Positions 1 through 7,840 of a stretch of DNA of 12,432 bases are shown here, piece after piece. Both the position numbers and the translations under genes were made by a program. The notes beneath the pieces are model-generated. The model made no database searches. It was given only the letters and a program-made list of their open reading frames with translations, and had not been told where the DNA came from. The DNA comes from Chloroflexota bacterium. GTDB lineage: Bacteria > Chloroflexota > Limnocylindria > Limnocylindrales > CSP1-4. Numbering within the stretch: position 1 is the first letter of the stretch; each line of letters starts with the position of its first letter. The stretch lies in contig VBHW01000037.1 of the NCBI GenBank assembly GCA_005881055.1, forward strand, positions 1 to 12,432, read 5' to 3'.

Positions 1-2
1 TG

Positions 3-1553
<1,551 letters not shown>

Positions 1554-1577
1554 TGCGCCGACAGCGCAAGCGGCCTA

Positions 1578-2954
1578 TCAGGCGGACTCTTCTCCGTTGC
1601 GGTCCTCGTCGGCGTCGGCCTCCGCCTCGATGGAGGCGATGGCGGCGGGCGGCAGGCCGGCTCCCGCCACGGCTCCGCCGAGGTCGCTGCCCTCCGCGCC
1701 CGTCGGAATCTCGCGCAGCCCCCAGACCGGGGAGAGGAGCGGTGGCACGAAGGCGAACAGGCCGCCGATCGCGCCGATCCAGATCGTCTCGTGCAGCCCG
1801 GCCACGGTGCCGAGGACACCGCCGAGGATCGTACCGATCGGCATCGTCCCCCAGACGATGAAGCGCATCGTCGCGTTCATCCGGCCCTGGATCCGCTCCG
1901 GCGTGATCGCCTGGCGCAGGGACACCTGGTTGACGTTGTAGACGACCTGCGTGAAGCCTGCCCCGAGCTGGGAGACGATGAGGAACGGGATCGAGCGCTC
2001 GGACGCGGGAGCGATCGCGATCGGCAGGACCGAGAGGCCGCTGAGCAACGACGAGAGCACGATCGTGTGGCCGACGCCGATCAGCCTCGGCAGGCGGCCC
2101 GCCGCGAAGGCGCCGATGAGGAAGCCGATGTTGCCGATGCCGAACACGATCCCGAGCGTGAGCGGCGAGAGGCCGAGCACCCGGAACGCATAGACGAAGA
2201 AGACGGCGAAGACGAGGCTGCTGAAGAGGTTCGACAGCCCGGTGCAGGCGGCGATATTGCGCAGGTACCGGTGGCCGAGGACGTAGCGCAGGCCTTCCGC
2301 GATCTCGGAGCGCATGCTTCGACGGTCGGTCGCGCCGGCCTCGTGCCGAGCCTCCGGAGGGTTCTCCGGCTTGCGGACCGCGAAGATGAGAGCCGCCGAC
2401 GCGACGAAGCTCAGCGCATCGACGACGACCGCGAACGGCGCGGTGACGAGGCCGATGATCGCCCCGCCGAGGCCCTGGCCGGTGATCTGCGCCGCCGACT
2501 GGCTGATCTGGAGCTTGGCGTTGCCCTCGACGAGCTGGTCCGCGTCGAGGAGCGCCGGCAGGTAGGACTGGTCCGCGACGTCGAAGAAGACCGTCAGGAC
2601 CCCGGTCACGAACGCGACGACGTACAGCTGGACGACCGTCAGGCCGCCCAGCGCGTAGGCGATCGGGATCGTCGCCAGGGCGATCGCCCGACCGAGGTCC
2701 CCAGCAATGAGGATCGGCCGCCGGCGCAGCCTGTCGACCCACACGCCGGCCGGCAGCGTGAACAGGATGAACGGCAGCATCTCGAAGAAGAACAGGAGCG
2801 ACGCCTCGAACGTCGTCGCCCCGAGCGTCAGGATCGCGATCGTCGGGATCGCGATCGTGCTCACCTGGCTGCCGAACAGGCTGATCGTCGCGGCCGACCA
2901 CAGCTGGAGGAAATCCCGATGGTGGATGAGGCTGCGGCGGGTCGTGGAGGTCAG
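1578..2954 (-). CDS. MFS exporter of the MFS_3/EntS-like type, probable CTG start
   Basis: A 12-helix-type major facilitator drug/siderophore exporter of the EntS/MefA-like group, acting in the cytoplasmic membrane. Substrate unknown. The length is 458 residues from the CTG. The N-terminus HHRDFLQLWSAATISLFGSQ is the usual opening of this family and lies upstream of the first conventional start, a GTG at 2864, which would cut into helix 1. Motif A appears as AGVWVDRLRRRP (about residues 69-80), followed by alternating hydrophobic segments. VYNVNQVSLRQAITPERIQGRMNA is the familiar region before the last helices. The tail is acidic (about 443-458). The gene is convergent with hutU and divergent from ftcD, interrupting the hut cluster. 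A role in hut metabolism cannot be read from the sequence; self-protection or metabolite export is equally possible. Family assignment is firm, the start codon is not. Confidence 0.9.
   Translation of the reverse strand: MTSTTRRSLIHHRDFLQLWSAATISLFGSQVSTIAIPTIAILTLGATTFEASLLFFFEMLPFILFTLPAGVWVDRLRRRPILIAGDLGRAIALATIPIAYALGGLTVVQLYVVAFVTGVLTVFFDVADQSYLPALLDADQLVEGNAKLQISQSAAQITGQGLGGAIIGLVTAPFAVVVDALSFVASAALIFAVRKPENPPEARHEAGATDRRSMRSEIAEGLRYVLGHRYLRNIAACTGLSNLFSSLVFAVFFVYAFRVLGLSPLTLGIVFGIGNIGFLIGAFAAGRLPRLIGVGHTIVLSSLLSGLSVLPIAIAPASERSIPFLIVSQLGAGFTQVVYNVNQVSLRQAITPERIQGRMNATMRFIVWGTMPIGTILGGVLGTVAGLHETIWIGAIGGLFAFVPPLLSPVWGLREIPTGAEGSDLGGAVAGAGLPPAAIASIEAEADADEDRNGEESA
2831..2858. repeat. 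Short 15-bp-period direct repeat inside the MFS gene
   Basis: GGATCGCGATCGT occurs at 2831-2843 and again at 2846-2858. It encodes the repeated residues TIAI-P-TIAI-L in the first transmembrane segment of the exporter. It is most likely a local codon and hydrophobic-pattern repeat with no separate function. Confidence 0.6.
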
Positions 2955-2964
2955 GGCGCACCTC
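2952..2964 (-). promoter_or_regulatory. Shine-Dalgarno plus CTG start of the MFS gene
   Basis: Reading the minus strand, GAGGTG (plus-strand 2959-2964) is followed after four bases by CTG (2954-2952), in frame with the conserved exporter N-terminus. Between the upstream in-frame stop (3002-3000) and the GTG at 2864 there is no ATG, GTG or TTG in this frame. A CTG start with a good ribosome-binding site is the simplest reading. A sequencing or assembly error is the main alternative. Confidence 0.55.
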
Positions 2965-2991
2965 GATCGCGGCAGGTGGCTTCGAACCGGC

Positions 2992-3020
2992 GCGTTAGTC
3001 TACCATCTAACATGCGTTAG
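2992..3020. promoter_or_regulatory. Candidate operator/promoter between MFS and ftcD
   Basis: An AT-rich island sits in the divergent region. GCGTTAG occurs as a direct repeat at 2992-2998 and 3014-3020, and its inverse CTAAC at 3007-3011. This gives GTTAG(2994-2998)-8 bp-CTAAC(3007-3011), and a second pair CTAAC(3007-3011)-4 bp-GTTAG(3016-3020). Overlapping inverted half-sites like these are typical of TetR- or MarR-type operators, and could control the exporter, ftcD, or both. Weak -10-like hexamers overlap it: TAGACT on the minus strand (3002-2997) and TACCAT on the plus strand (3001-3006). No regulator gene lies in the window. Confidence 0.5.
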
Positions 3021-3066
3021 CACCCCGCGTCGGACGGGCGCCGCCGGCGCCGACAGCCCCCGCGTC

Positions 3067-3101
3067 CGGCCGATGGGACATGTCACGATACGGCCGATGG
3101 G
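3067..3101 (+). repeat. Direct repeat CGGCCGATGGG at the ftcD start
   Basis: The 11-mer CGGCCGATGGG occurs at 3067-3077 and 3091-3101, 24 bp apart. Each copy contains an ATG in the ftcD frame (3073 and 3097). Family alignment favours 3097, because the protein then opens MGLVESVPNFSEG. The upstream ATG would add eight residues. Neither copy has a clear Shine-Dalgarno. Confidence 0.6.
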
Positions 3102-4065
3102 CCTCGTCGAATCCGTGCCGAACTTCAGCGAGGGCCGGCGCCTTGACGTCGTGGAGCACCTCGCCGACGCCATCGCGAGCGCGGAGGGTGTCCATCTCCT
3201 CGACCGGACGAGCGATCCCAGCCACAACCGGAGCGTCCTGACCCTCGCCGGGGAGGCCGAGCGCGTCGCCGACGCCCTCGAGCGGGCGGTAGCCGTGGCG
3301 GTCCACGAGATCGACATGGAGCAGCACTGGGGGGAGCATCCGCGCATCGGGGCGGTCGACGTCATCCCCTTCATCCCGCTCGGCGAGACCACGCTCGCCG
3401 ACTGCGTGGACCTCGCCCGCGCGTTCGGGCGGCGGATCGCCAGCCGGTTCGACCTGCCCGTCTACCTCTACGCCGCCGCTGCGACAAGGCCCGACCGCGT
3501 GAAGCTCGCCGACGTCCGGCGGGGCCAGTACGAGGGGCTGCGCCTCGACATCGCGACGGCCGGTCGCGAACCCGACTTCGGACCGGCGAGCATGCACCCG
3601 TCGGCCGGGGCCGTCGCCGTGGGCGCCCGACCGTTCCTCATCGCCTACAACATCAACCTCGCAAGCGACGATCTCGACCTCGCGAAGCGGATCGCCCGGC
3701 GGGTCCGCGAATCCGGTGGCGGCCTGTCGAAAGTGCAGGCGAACGGCTTCTTCATCGAGGAGCTCAACGCCGCCCAGGTGTCGATGAACCTCCTCGATTT
3801 CCGCGAGACGCCGCTCTGGCTCGTCTGGGAGACCGTCGAGGCGGAGGCGGCCAACGACGGCGTCGATCTGGCCGAGTCTGAGCTCATCGGGCTCGCCCCG
3901 CTCGCCGCCCTCCTCGACGTCGCGGACCACGCTGGAGCCTCGACGGCTGATCCGGAGGAGACGCGACTCCGGGCGGCCGCCGAGTTCCTGCAGCTCCGCG
4001 GCTTCTCGCCGTTCCAGGCACTCGAGCTGAAGCTCGCGGCTGCGCAGGGCACTGGGCGCACCTGA
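3097..4065 (+). CDS. ftcD: Glutamate formimidoyltransferase, transferase domain only
   Basis: This enzyme transfers the formimino group of N-formimino-L-glutamate to tetrahydrofolate, releasing glutamate, and ends the hut route that passes through folate. It has 322 residues, which matches stand-alone formiminotransferases. The C-terminal cyclodeaminase domain of the mammalian bifunctional protein is absent, so a separate cyclodeaminase should exist elsewhere. The opening ESVPNFSEGRR and the block HWGEHPRIGAVDVIPFIPLG (about 77-96) are diagnostic. His81 aligns with the catalytic His82 of the pig enzyme. RGQYEGL, HPSAGAVAVGARPFLIAYNINL and the C-terminal ELIGLAPLAALLD are also family blocks. 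The start at 3097 is chosen by alignment; an in-frame ATG at 3073 is the alternative. No Shine-Dalgarno is evident, so a leaderless or very weakly led transcript is possible. It is followed by hutI after 30 bp and is probably co-transcribed with it. Confidence 0.94.
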   Translation: MGLVESVPNFSEGRRLDVVEHLADAIASAEGVHLLDRTSDPSHNRSVLTLAGEAERVADALERAVAVAVHEIDMEQHWGEHPRIGAVDVIPFIPLGETTLADCVDLARAFGRRIASRFDLPVYLYAAAATRPDRVKLADVRRGQYEGLRLDIATAGREPDFGPASMHPSAGAVAVGARPFLIAYNINLASDDLDLAKRIARRVRESGGGLSKVQANGFFIEELNAAQVSMNLLDFRETPLWLVWETVEAEAANDGVDLAESELIGLAPLAALLDVADHAGASTADPEETRLRAAAEFLQLRGFSPFQALELKLAAAQGTGRT

Positions 4066-4102
4066 CGCGGGAGCGAGGATGACGCGGGAGCGAGGATGAC
4101 GC
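4063..4102 (+). repeat. Perfect 17-bp tandem duplication between ftcD and hutI
   Basis: The unit TGACGCGGGAGCGAGGA is present at 4063-4079 and 4080-4096, and its first six bases recur at 4097-4102. The array carries the ftcD stop codon, two copies of the GGGAG ribosome-binding sequence and two ATGs (4079 and 4096). The exact identity of the copies suggests a recent slippage duplication. Confidence 0.95.
4079..4099 (+). CDS. Possible six-codon leader minicistron overlapping hutI
   Basis: An ATG at 4079 preceded by GGGAG opens a frame encoding Met-Thr-Arg-Glu-Arg-Gly and stops at TGA 4097-4099, which overlaps the hutI ATG (4096-4098) as ATGA. It arises directly from the 17-bp duplication. It could couple translation of hutI to that of the leader, or simply be a harmless by-product. 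There is no evidence that the peptide itself has a function. Confidence 0.35.
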   Translation: MTRERG

Positions 4103-5460
4103 TGCGGATCATCAGCGGCGGTCGGCGCGGCTTTGAAGCCGAGGGGCTCCTCGTCGTCGGCGCTGCCGAGATCCACACGATGGCCGGTGGCCTGCGCCGT
4201 GGTCCCGCGCAGGGCGACACCGCCGTGCTCGACGCGGCCTCGGCGGGTGGTCCCGGCAGCCCGGATGCTCCGGTCGTCGCGACCTGGCAGAGCCGGATCG
4301 TCGCCGTCGGCTCTCGTCGTGCCGTCGAGCGCGCGATCGCCGGCGAGGGGCTGCCGCTCGAGCGCTTCGCGCCGCTCGATGCGGACGGCGGCACCGTCAC
4401 GCCGGGTCTCGTCGACCCCCACACGCACCTCCTGTTCGGGGGGTCGCGCGAGGGTGAGCTCCTGCTGCGCCAGCGGGGAGCGGGCTACCTCGAGATCCTC
4501 GCGTCGGGCGGCGGGATCCTCTCGACGGTCGCGGCGACGCGGGCGGCCGACGAGGAGGCACTGGCGGCCCACGGCCGTGCCTGGCTCGGCGAGATGCTCG
4601 CCCACGGCACGACGACGATCGAGGCGAAGTCGGGCTACGGCCTCGATCTCGCGTCGGAGCTCCGCTTGCTCGAGGTCGCCCATCAGCTCGGCCGCGAGGG
4701 CCCGATCGACGTCCTCCCGACCTACCTTGGAGCCCACGCCGTCCCCGCCGAGTTCCGGGTCCGGCCGGACGGCACCGAGGCGTACGTCCGCAATGTGCTC
4801 GAGGAGCAGCTGCCGGGGGTGGCAGCCCAGGGCCGGGCCCGCTTCTGCGACGTCTTCTGCGAGGAGGGCGTCTTCACTGCCGGGCAGAGCCGGCGCATCC
4901 TCGAGGCGGCGGCGGCATACGGGATGGCGCCGCGGCTCCATGCGGACGAGCTCGCACCGTCTGGTGGGGCCGAGCTCGCAGCGGAGATCCACGCGGCCTC
5001 GGCCGACCACCTCGGGAACCCGTCCGAGGAGGGGATCGCCGCGCTCGCCGATGCGGCGCGGTCGGATCATCCGGTCGTCGCGACGCTGCTGCCGGCCACG
5101 ACGTGGTTCCTCATGGCGGACCACGTCGCCCCGGCGCGGAAGCTCATCGAGGCCGGCGTCCCGGTCGCCCTCGGCACGGACTTCAACCCCGGGACGTCGC
5201 CCACGCCGAGCATGCCGCTGGTCCTCACGCTTGCGTGCCTGACCCTCAAGATGACCCCGTCCGAGACGCTGACGGCCGCGACGGTCAACGCGGCTCACGC
5301 CCTGGGGCTGGGGGACCAGGCCGGCTCGCTCGAGCCCGGGAGGCAGGCAGACCTCGTGATCTGGCGGGTCCCGAACGCCGCCCAGATCCCCTACTGGCCG
5401 GGCGCCGATCTCGTGCGCACCGTCGTGAAGCGCGGCCGGATCGTCGTCGACGCCTCGTAG
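4096..5460 (+). CDS. hutI: Imidazolonepropionase
   Basis: A metal-dependent amidohydrolase that opens 4-imidazolone-5-propionate to N-formimino-L-glutamate, the substrate of the adjacent ftcD product. It acts in the cytosol as a TIM-barrel hydrolase. The protein is 454 residues, longer than the usual 400-420. The extra length is mainly in the N-terminal beta-sandwich part (about 28-65, glycine/alanine rich). Family motifs are intact: VDPHTHLLFGGSRE with metal ligands His109 and His111, EAKSGYGLD (about 176-184), TYLGAHAVP with His214, LHADEL with His282, and GTDFNPGTSP with Asp362. The C-terminal LEPGRQADLVIW is the usual amidohydrolase closing strand. The ATG at 4096 is preceded by GGGAG six bases upstream. 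The start lies in a tandem duplication and overlaps a minicistron stop. The gene is cotranscribed with ftcD by position. Confidence 0.96.
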   Translation: MTLRIISGGRRGFEAEGLLVVGAAEIHTMAGGLRRGPAQGDTAVLDAASAGGPGSPDAPVVATWQSRIVAVGSRRAVERAIAGEGLPLERFAPLDADGGTVTPGLVDPHTHLLFGGSREGELLLRQRGAGYLEILASGGGILSTVAATRAADEEALAAHGRAWLGEMLAHGTTTIEAKSGYGLDLASELRLLEVAHQLGREGPIDVLPTYLGAHAVPAEFRVRPDGTEAYVRNVLEEQLPGVAAQGRARFCDVFCEEGVFTAGQSRRILEAAAAYGMAPRLHADELAPSGGAELAAEIHAASADHLGNPSEEGIAALADAARSDHPVVATLLPATTWFLMADHVAPARKLIEAGVPVALGTDFNPGTSPTPSMPLVLTLACLTLKMTPSETLTAATVNAAHALGLGDQAGSLEPGRQADLVIWRVPNAAQIPYWPGADLVRTVVKRGRIVVDAS

Positions 5461-5504
5461 GGCGCCGGGCCTCGCAAGGCGCCGATCCTCGCCGCCGGAT
5501 GCGG
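5461..5504. other. Short convergent spacer with weak hairpin
   Basis: Forty-four bases separate the stops of hutI and the minus-strand MBL-fold gene. GGCGCC at 5461-5466 and 5478-5483 can form a short stem with an 11-base loop. There is no T-run on either side, so this is only a weak candidate for a bidirectional terminator. Confidence 0.3.
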
Positions 5505-6176
5505 TCAGGCCCGGCCGCGCGCCTCGAGGAGGACGGTCGTGGTCTCGCTCGGGAGGCTCGAGGGCGTGACCGCGAGCTTCGGGACGGCCTGGCCCGGCGC
5601 GCCGCCCATCTCGTGGAAGAACGTCGCCAGGGCTTCGTCGCAGTCGCCGTCCTGCTCGCAGACCGGCATCGGCACGACGATCCGCGGATCGAGCTGGGCG
5701 ATGAGCTCGGCCGCGCGGGTCGGCGAGAGCGCCCCGCCGATCGGGACACATGCCACGTCGACCGGCCCGATGTCCCCGAGCTTCTCCTCGGTGAGCAGGT
5801 GGCCGATGTCGCCGAGATGGATCGTGTGCACGCCGTCGAGCTCGACCGCGAAGGCGGTCTGGCGTCCCCGGACCGCGCCCCGGGCATCGTCGCGATACGT
5901 CCGCACGCCGGTCACGAGGACGTCGCGGACCTCGTACTCGCCCGGTCCATCGAGGACGAACGCGCGCTCCAGGCTCGTGGGCAGCGACGTCTTCCCATTG
6001 CCCGCAACGCGGCCCCTGGCCTTGGGTGGCTCATCGTCAGGATGGCTGAACGTGACGACCTCGCCCGTGATGCCCCGACCTGTCGGACCCACGACGTCGG
6101 TATAGGGGTCGGCCACCACGACCGCATCGCGGCCGCGAAGGCGGATGCACGTGCGCCCGTACCAGGTCAGCTCCAT
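5505..6176 (-). CDS. UlaG-like metallo-beta-lactamase-fold protein with degenerate metal motif
   Basis: A 223-residue protein of the UlaG-like beta-lactamase superfamily (Zn-dependent hydrolase fold). Its opening MELTWYGRTCIRLRG, and later VLDGPGEYEVRDVLVTGV (about 74-91), IHLGDIGHLL (about 119-128) and DIGPVDVACVPIGG (about 135-148), match the family order. The metal motif that should read as an HxHxDH-type sequence after the second strand is SHPDDEP (44-50), keeping one His and an Asp but lacking the other histidines. The first-strand WYGH is WYGR. It may therefore not be a conventional metal hydrolase. The start is set at the ATG 6174-6176, because the family begins there; an upstream in-frame ATG (to 6266) adds 30 unconserved residues. 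CAGAAT, seven bases before the ATG, is a -10-like hexamer that would give a leaderless transcript. Substrate unknown. Confidence 0.82.
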   Translation of the reverse strand: MELTWYGRTCIRLRGRDAVVVADPYTDVVGPTGRGITGEVVTFSHPDDEPPKARGRVAGNGKTSLPTSLERAFVLDGPGEYEVRDVLVTGVRTYRDDARGAVRGRQTAFAVELDGVHTIHLGDIGHLLTEEKLGDIGPVDVACVPIGGALSPTRAAELIAQLDPRIVVPMPVCEQDGDCDEALATFFHEMGGAPGQAVPKLAVTPSSLPSETTTVLLEARGRA

Positions 6177-6494
6177 CGCCGCGATTCTGACACAGGACCA
6201 TGCACGCCGACTGCCTGCCGTTCCGTCGCGCCCGGCCTCGGACGGCGGCGGCGCAAGCGGCCCCACCTCCGGTCGGCGGCGGAAAAGGATGACGGGGAGC
6301 GCCTGCCCAATCGGCGCTCCCCGTCGGAGGGAGGGAGGATGGAACGTTGGGTGTTCCGTCTCAAGAGACTAGGGACGCGGCGTTGCGCCTCAAGCGCGCA
6401 AGCGATTAAGAAACGCATACGATCCCGCCTCGCGTTCCCGGACCCCGGGTGACCGGCACCGGCGCACGCCGGGAGGGTGTGGGACCATCGCGCT
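6177..6494. other. 318-bp divergent intergenic region, no gene seen
   Basis: This lies between the divergent MBL-fold and metallopeptidase genes. It holds a perfect 13-bp hairpin (6291-6325), a five-pair stem GGAAC/GTTCC (6341-6345 with 6353-6357), a palindromic GTCTCAAGAGAC (6358-6369), and an AT-richer patch (about 6403-6423) containing TACGAT (6418-6423), a possible -10 for the plus-strand gene. I see no convincing -35 partner and no coding potential in either direction. The region is long and structured enough to hold a 5' leader or a small RNA. Confidence 0.5.
6291..6325 (-). terminator. Perfect 13-bp GC hairpin, terminator-like on the minus strand
   Basis: GACGGGGAGCGCC (6291-6303) and its exact reverse complement (6313-6325) enclose a nine-base loop. 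Reading the minus strand, the stem is followed by ATCCTTTTCC, a short T-run, whereas the plus strand continues purine-rich (GGAGGGAGGGAGG). An intrinsic terminator for minus-strand transcription is the best reading, yet no minus-strand gene lies just upstream of it. It might end an unannotated small RNA or antisense leader, or act as structure in the plus-strand 5' leader. Confidence 0.55.
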
Positions 6495-7799
6495 ATGACG
6501 CGCCGCGACCCGATGCGCCGGGCGCGCCTCTGGCGCCTCGCGTTCCTGACCTCGCTCGTCATCGGCGGTGCTGCCTGCGGCCCGAGCACGCCGGCGACCC
6601 CTCCCGCCGCAGCATCCGGATCCGCGGCGCCGTCGTTTCCGTTCTACTCGCCCGGGCCGAGCGGGACCCCGGAGGCGGCGGAGGCCGTCTACTCCCGTAT
6701 CGAAGGGCAGGTCCAACAGATCCGCGGCCTGACCGCCAAGGCATCGGTGACCCCGCAGGTCCTCGACGAGGCCGGCCTCAAGGCTGCCCTCCGGACGCAG
6801 TTCGACCAGGACAATCCTCCGGATCAGATCGCCGCCAGCCAGAAGCTCTACGAGGCCCTCGGGCTGCTCCCGTCCGACGAGTCGCTGAAGGAGCTGTACC
6901 TGAAGCTGCTCGGCGCGGCCGTGACGGGCTACTACGACCCGGACAGGAAGTCGCTGTTCGTCATCTCGCGGAGCGGCGGGCTCGGACCGGTGGAGCAGAT
7001 CTCGTTCGCGCACGAGTTCGACCACGCGCTCCAGGACCAGAACTTCGGCCTGCAGAAGCTCCGCACGAGCGCGGCCGACCAGAGCGATCGCTCGCTCGCG
7101 CGGCTCTCGCTCGCGGAGGGCGACGCGACCCTCCTCATGTCCGACTGGGCGCAGCAGAACTTCACGCTCGTCCAGATGCTGCAGTTCGCGCAGTCGGCGC
7201 TCGATCCGGCCCAGAACGCCGTCGTCGAATCGATGCCGACCGTTCTGCGTGACCAGCTCACGTTCCCGTACACGCGCGGACTGTCGTTCGTGGAATCGCT
7301 CCGCGCGACCGGCGGCTGGTCAGCCGTCGACGCCGCGTATGCCCAGCCGCCGGACTCGAGCGAGCAGGTCATGCACCCGGAGAAGTACGTCGCCCACGAG
7401 GCGCCCGTCGCCGTCGCGTTCCCGGCCGACCTGGCCGCGCGGCTGGGCGGGGACTGGCGGGTCGAGACGCAGGACACGTGGGGCGAGTTCGGACTCGTCG
7501 AATGGCTCATCGCCGGCGGCGGGGTCGACGCCGACGCGGCGATCGCCGCGACCGAGGGCTGGGGCGGCGATCGGCTCGTGCTCGCCTCGTCCGGGAAGAG
7601 CTACGCGATCGCGATCCAGACCGCCTGGGACACGCCCGCTGACGCCGCGGAGTTCTCGGCCGCGGCGAAGTCCGCGCTCGCGGCGATGTCGGGCAGCACG
7701 GCTCTCGTCGAGAACGGCGCGAAGGGCGTCACGCTCTTCGTCGGATCAGATGCGGCCAGCGTGCGCCGGCTGCGCGGGGCGGTGACCGGCGTCGGCTGA
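6495..7799 (+). CDS. Putative lipoprotein zinc metallopeptidase (HEFDH)
   Basis: A 434-residue exported protein. Residues 7-28 are basic, then hydrophobic, ending ...LVIGGAAC. Cys28 is the likely lipidation site, although the lipobox is imperfect because Gly replaces Leu at -3. A Pro/Ala/Ser-rich linker follows (29-57). The core contains GYYDPDRKSLFVI (about 145-157) and FAHEFDHALQDQ (171-182), an HExxH motif with His173, Glu174 and His177. Thirty-one residues after His177 comes EGDA, with Glu208 as a plausible third zinc ligand, as in gluzincins. The C-terminal half (about 300-434) has no motif I recognise, though TWGEFGLVEWLIAGG is conserved-looking. I cannot name a family or substrate; surface protein or peptide cleavage is inferred. 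The start ATG 6495 is preferred over GTG 6477, although the purine tract GGGAGG (6471-6476) is far from it. The gene is convergent with argS. Confidence 0.75.
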   Translation: MTRRDPMRRARLWRLAFLTSLVIGGAACGPSTPATPPAAASGSAAPSFPFYSPGPSGTPEAAEAVYSRIEGQVQQIRGLTAKASVTPQVLDEAGLKAALRTQFDQDNPPDQIAASQKLYEALGLLPSDESLKELYLKLLGAAVTGYYDPDRKSLFVISRSGGLGPVEQISFAHEFDHALQDQNFGLQKLRTSAADQSDRSLARLSLAEGDATLLMSDWAQQNFTLVQMLQFAQSALDPAQNAVVESMPTVLRDQLTFPYTRGLSFVESLRATGGWSAVDAAYAQPPDSSEQVMHPEKYVAHEAPVAVAFPADLAARLGGDWRVETQDTWGEFGLVEWLIAGGGVDADAAIAATEGWGGDRLVLASSGKSYAIAIQTAWDTPADAAEFSAAAKSALAAMSGSTALVENGAKGVTLFVGSDAASVRRLRGAVTGVG

Positions 7800-7811
7800 C
7801 GCCCGGTCGCC
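7781..7811. terminator. Strong hairpin across the metallopeptidase stop codon
   Basis: A 13-pair stem (7781-7793 with 7798-7811, one C bulge and one G-T pair) closes on the loop GGCT and includes the TGA stop at 7797-7799. No T-run follows on either strand. A perfect 12-bp palindrome GCCGACGTCGGC (7824-7835) lies just beyond, also in the 41-bp gap to the end of argS. Together these could stop converging transcription, but a T-independent role is inferred only from position. Confidence 0.4.
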
Positions 7812-7840
7812 AGCATCAGCGCCGCCGACGTCGGCTTCGC

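Noticed and set aside
3007..5751. 914-codon open frame on the minus strand across ftcD and hutI
   Set aside because: It lies antisense to two genes with clear family motifs, is dominated by Arg/Asp/Glu/Gly as expected of GC-rich shadow frames, and has no recognisable domain.
6177..6266. Upstream in-frame ATG extending the MBL-fold protein by 30 residues
   Set aside because: The extension is unconserved Pro/Arg/Gly-rich sequence, and the family begins at MELTWYG.
5103..6452. 449-codon plus-strand frame spanning the end of hutI and the MBL-fold gene
   Set aside because: Overlaps two convincing genes and has a shadow-type composition with no motif.
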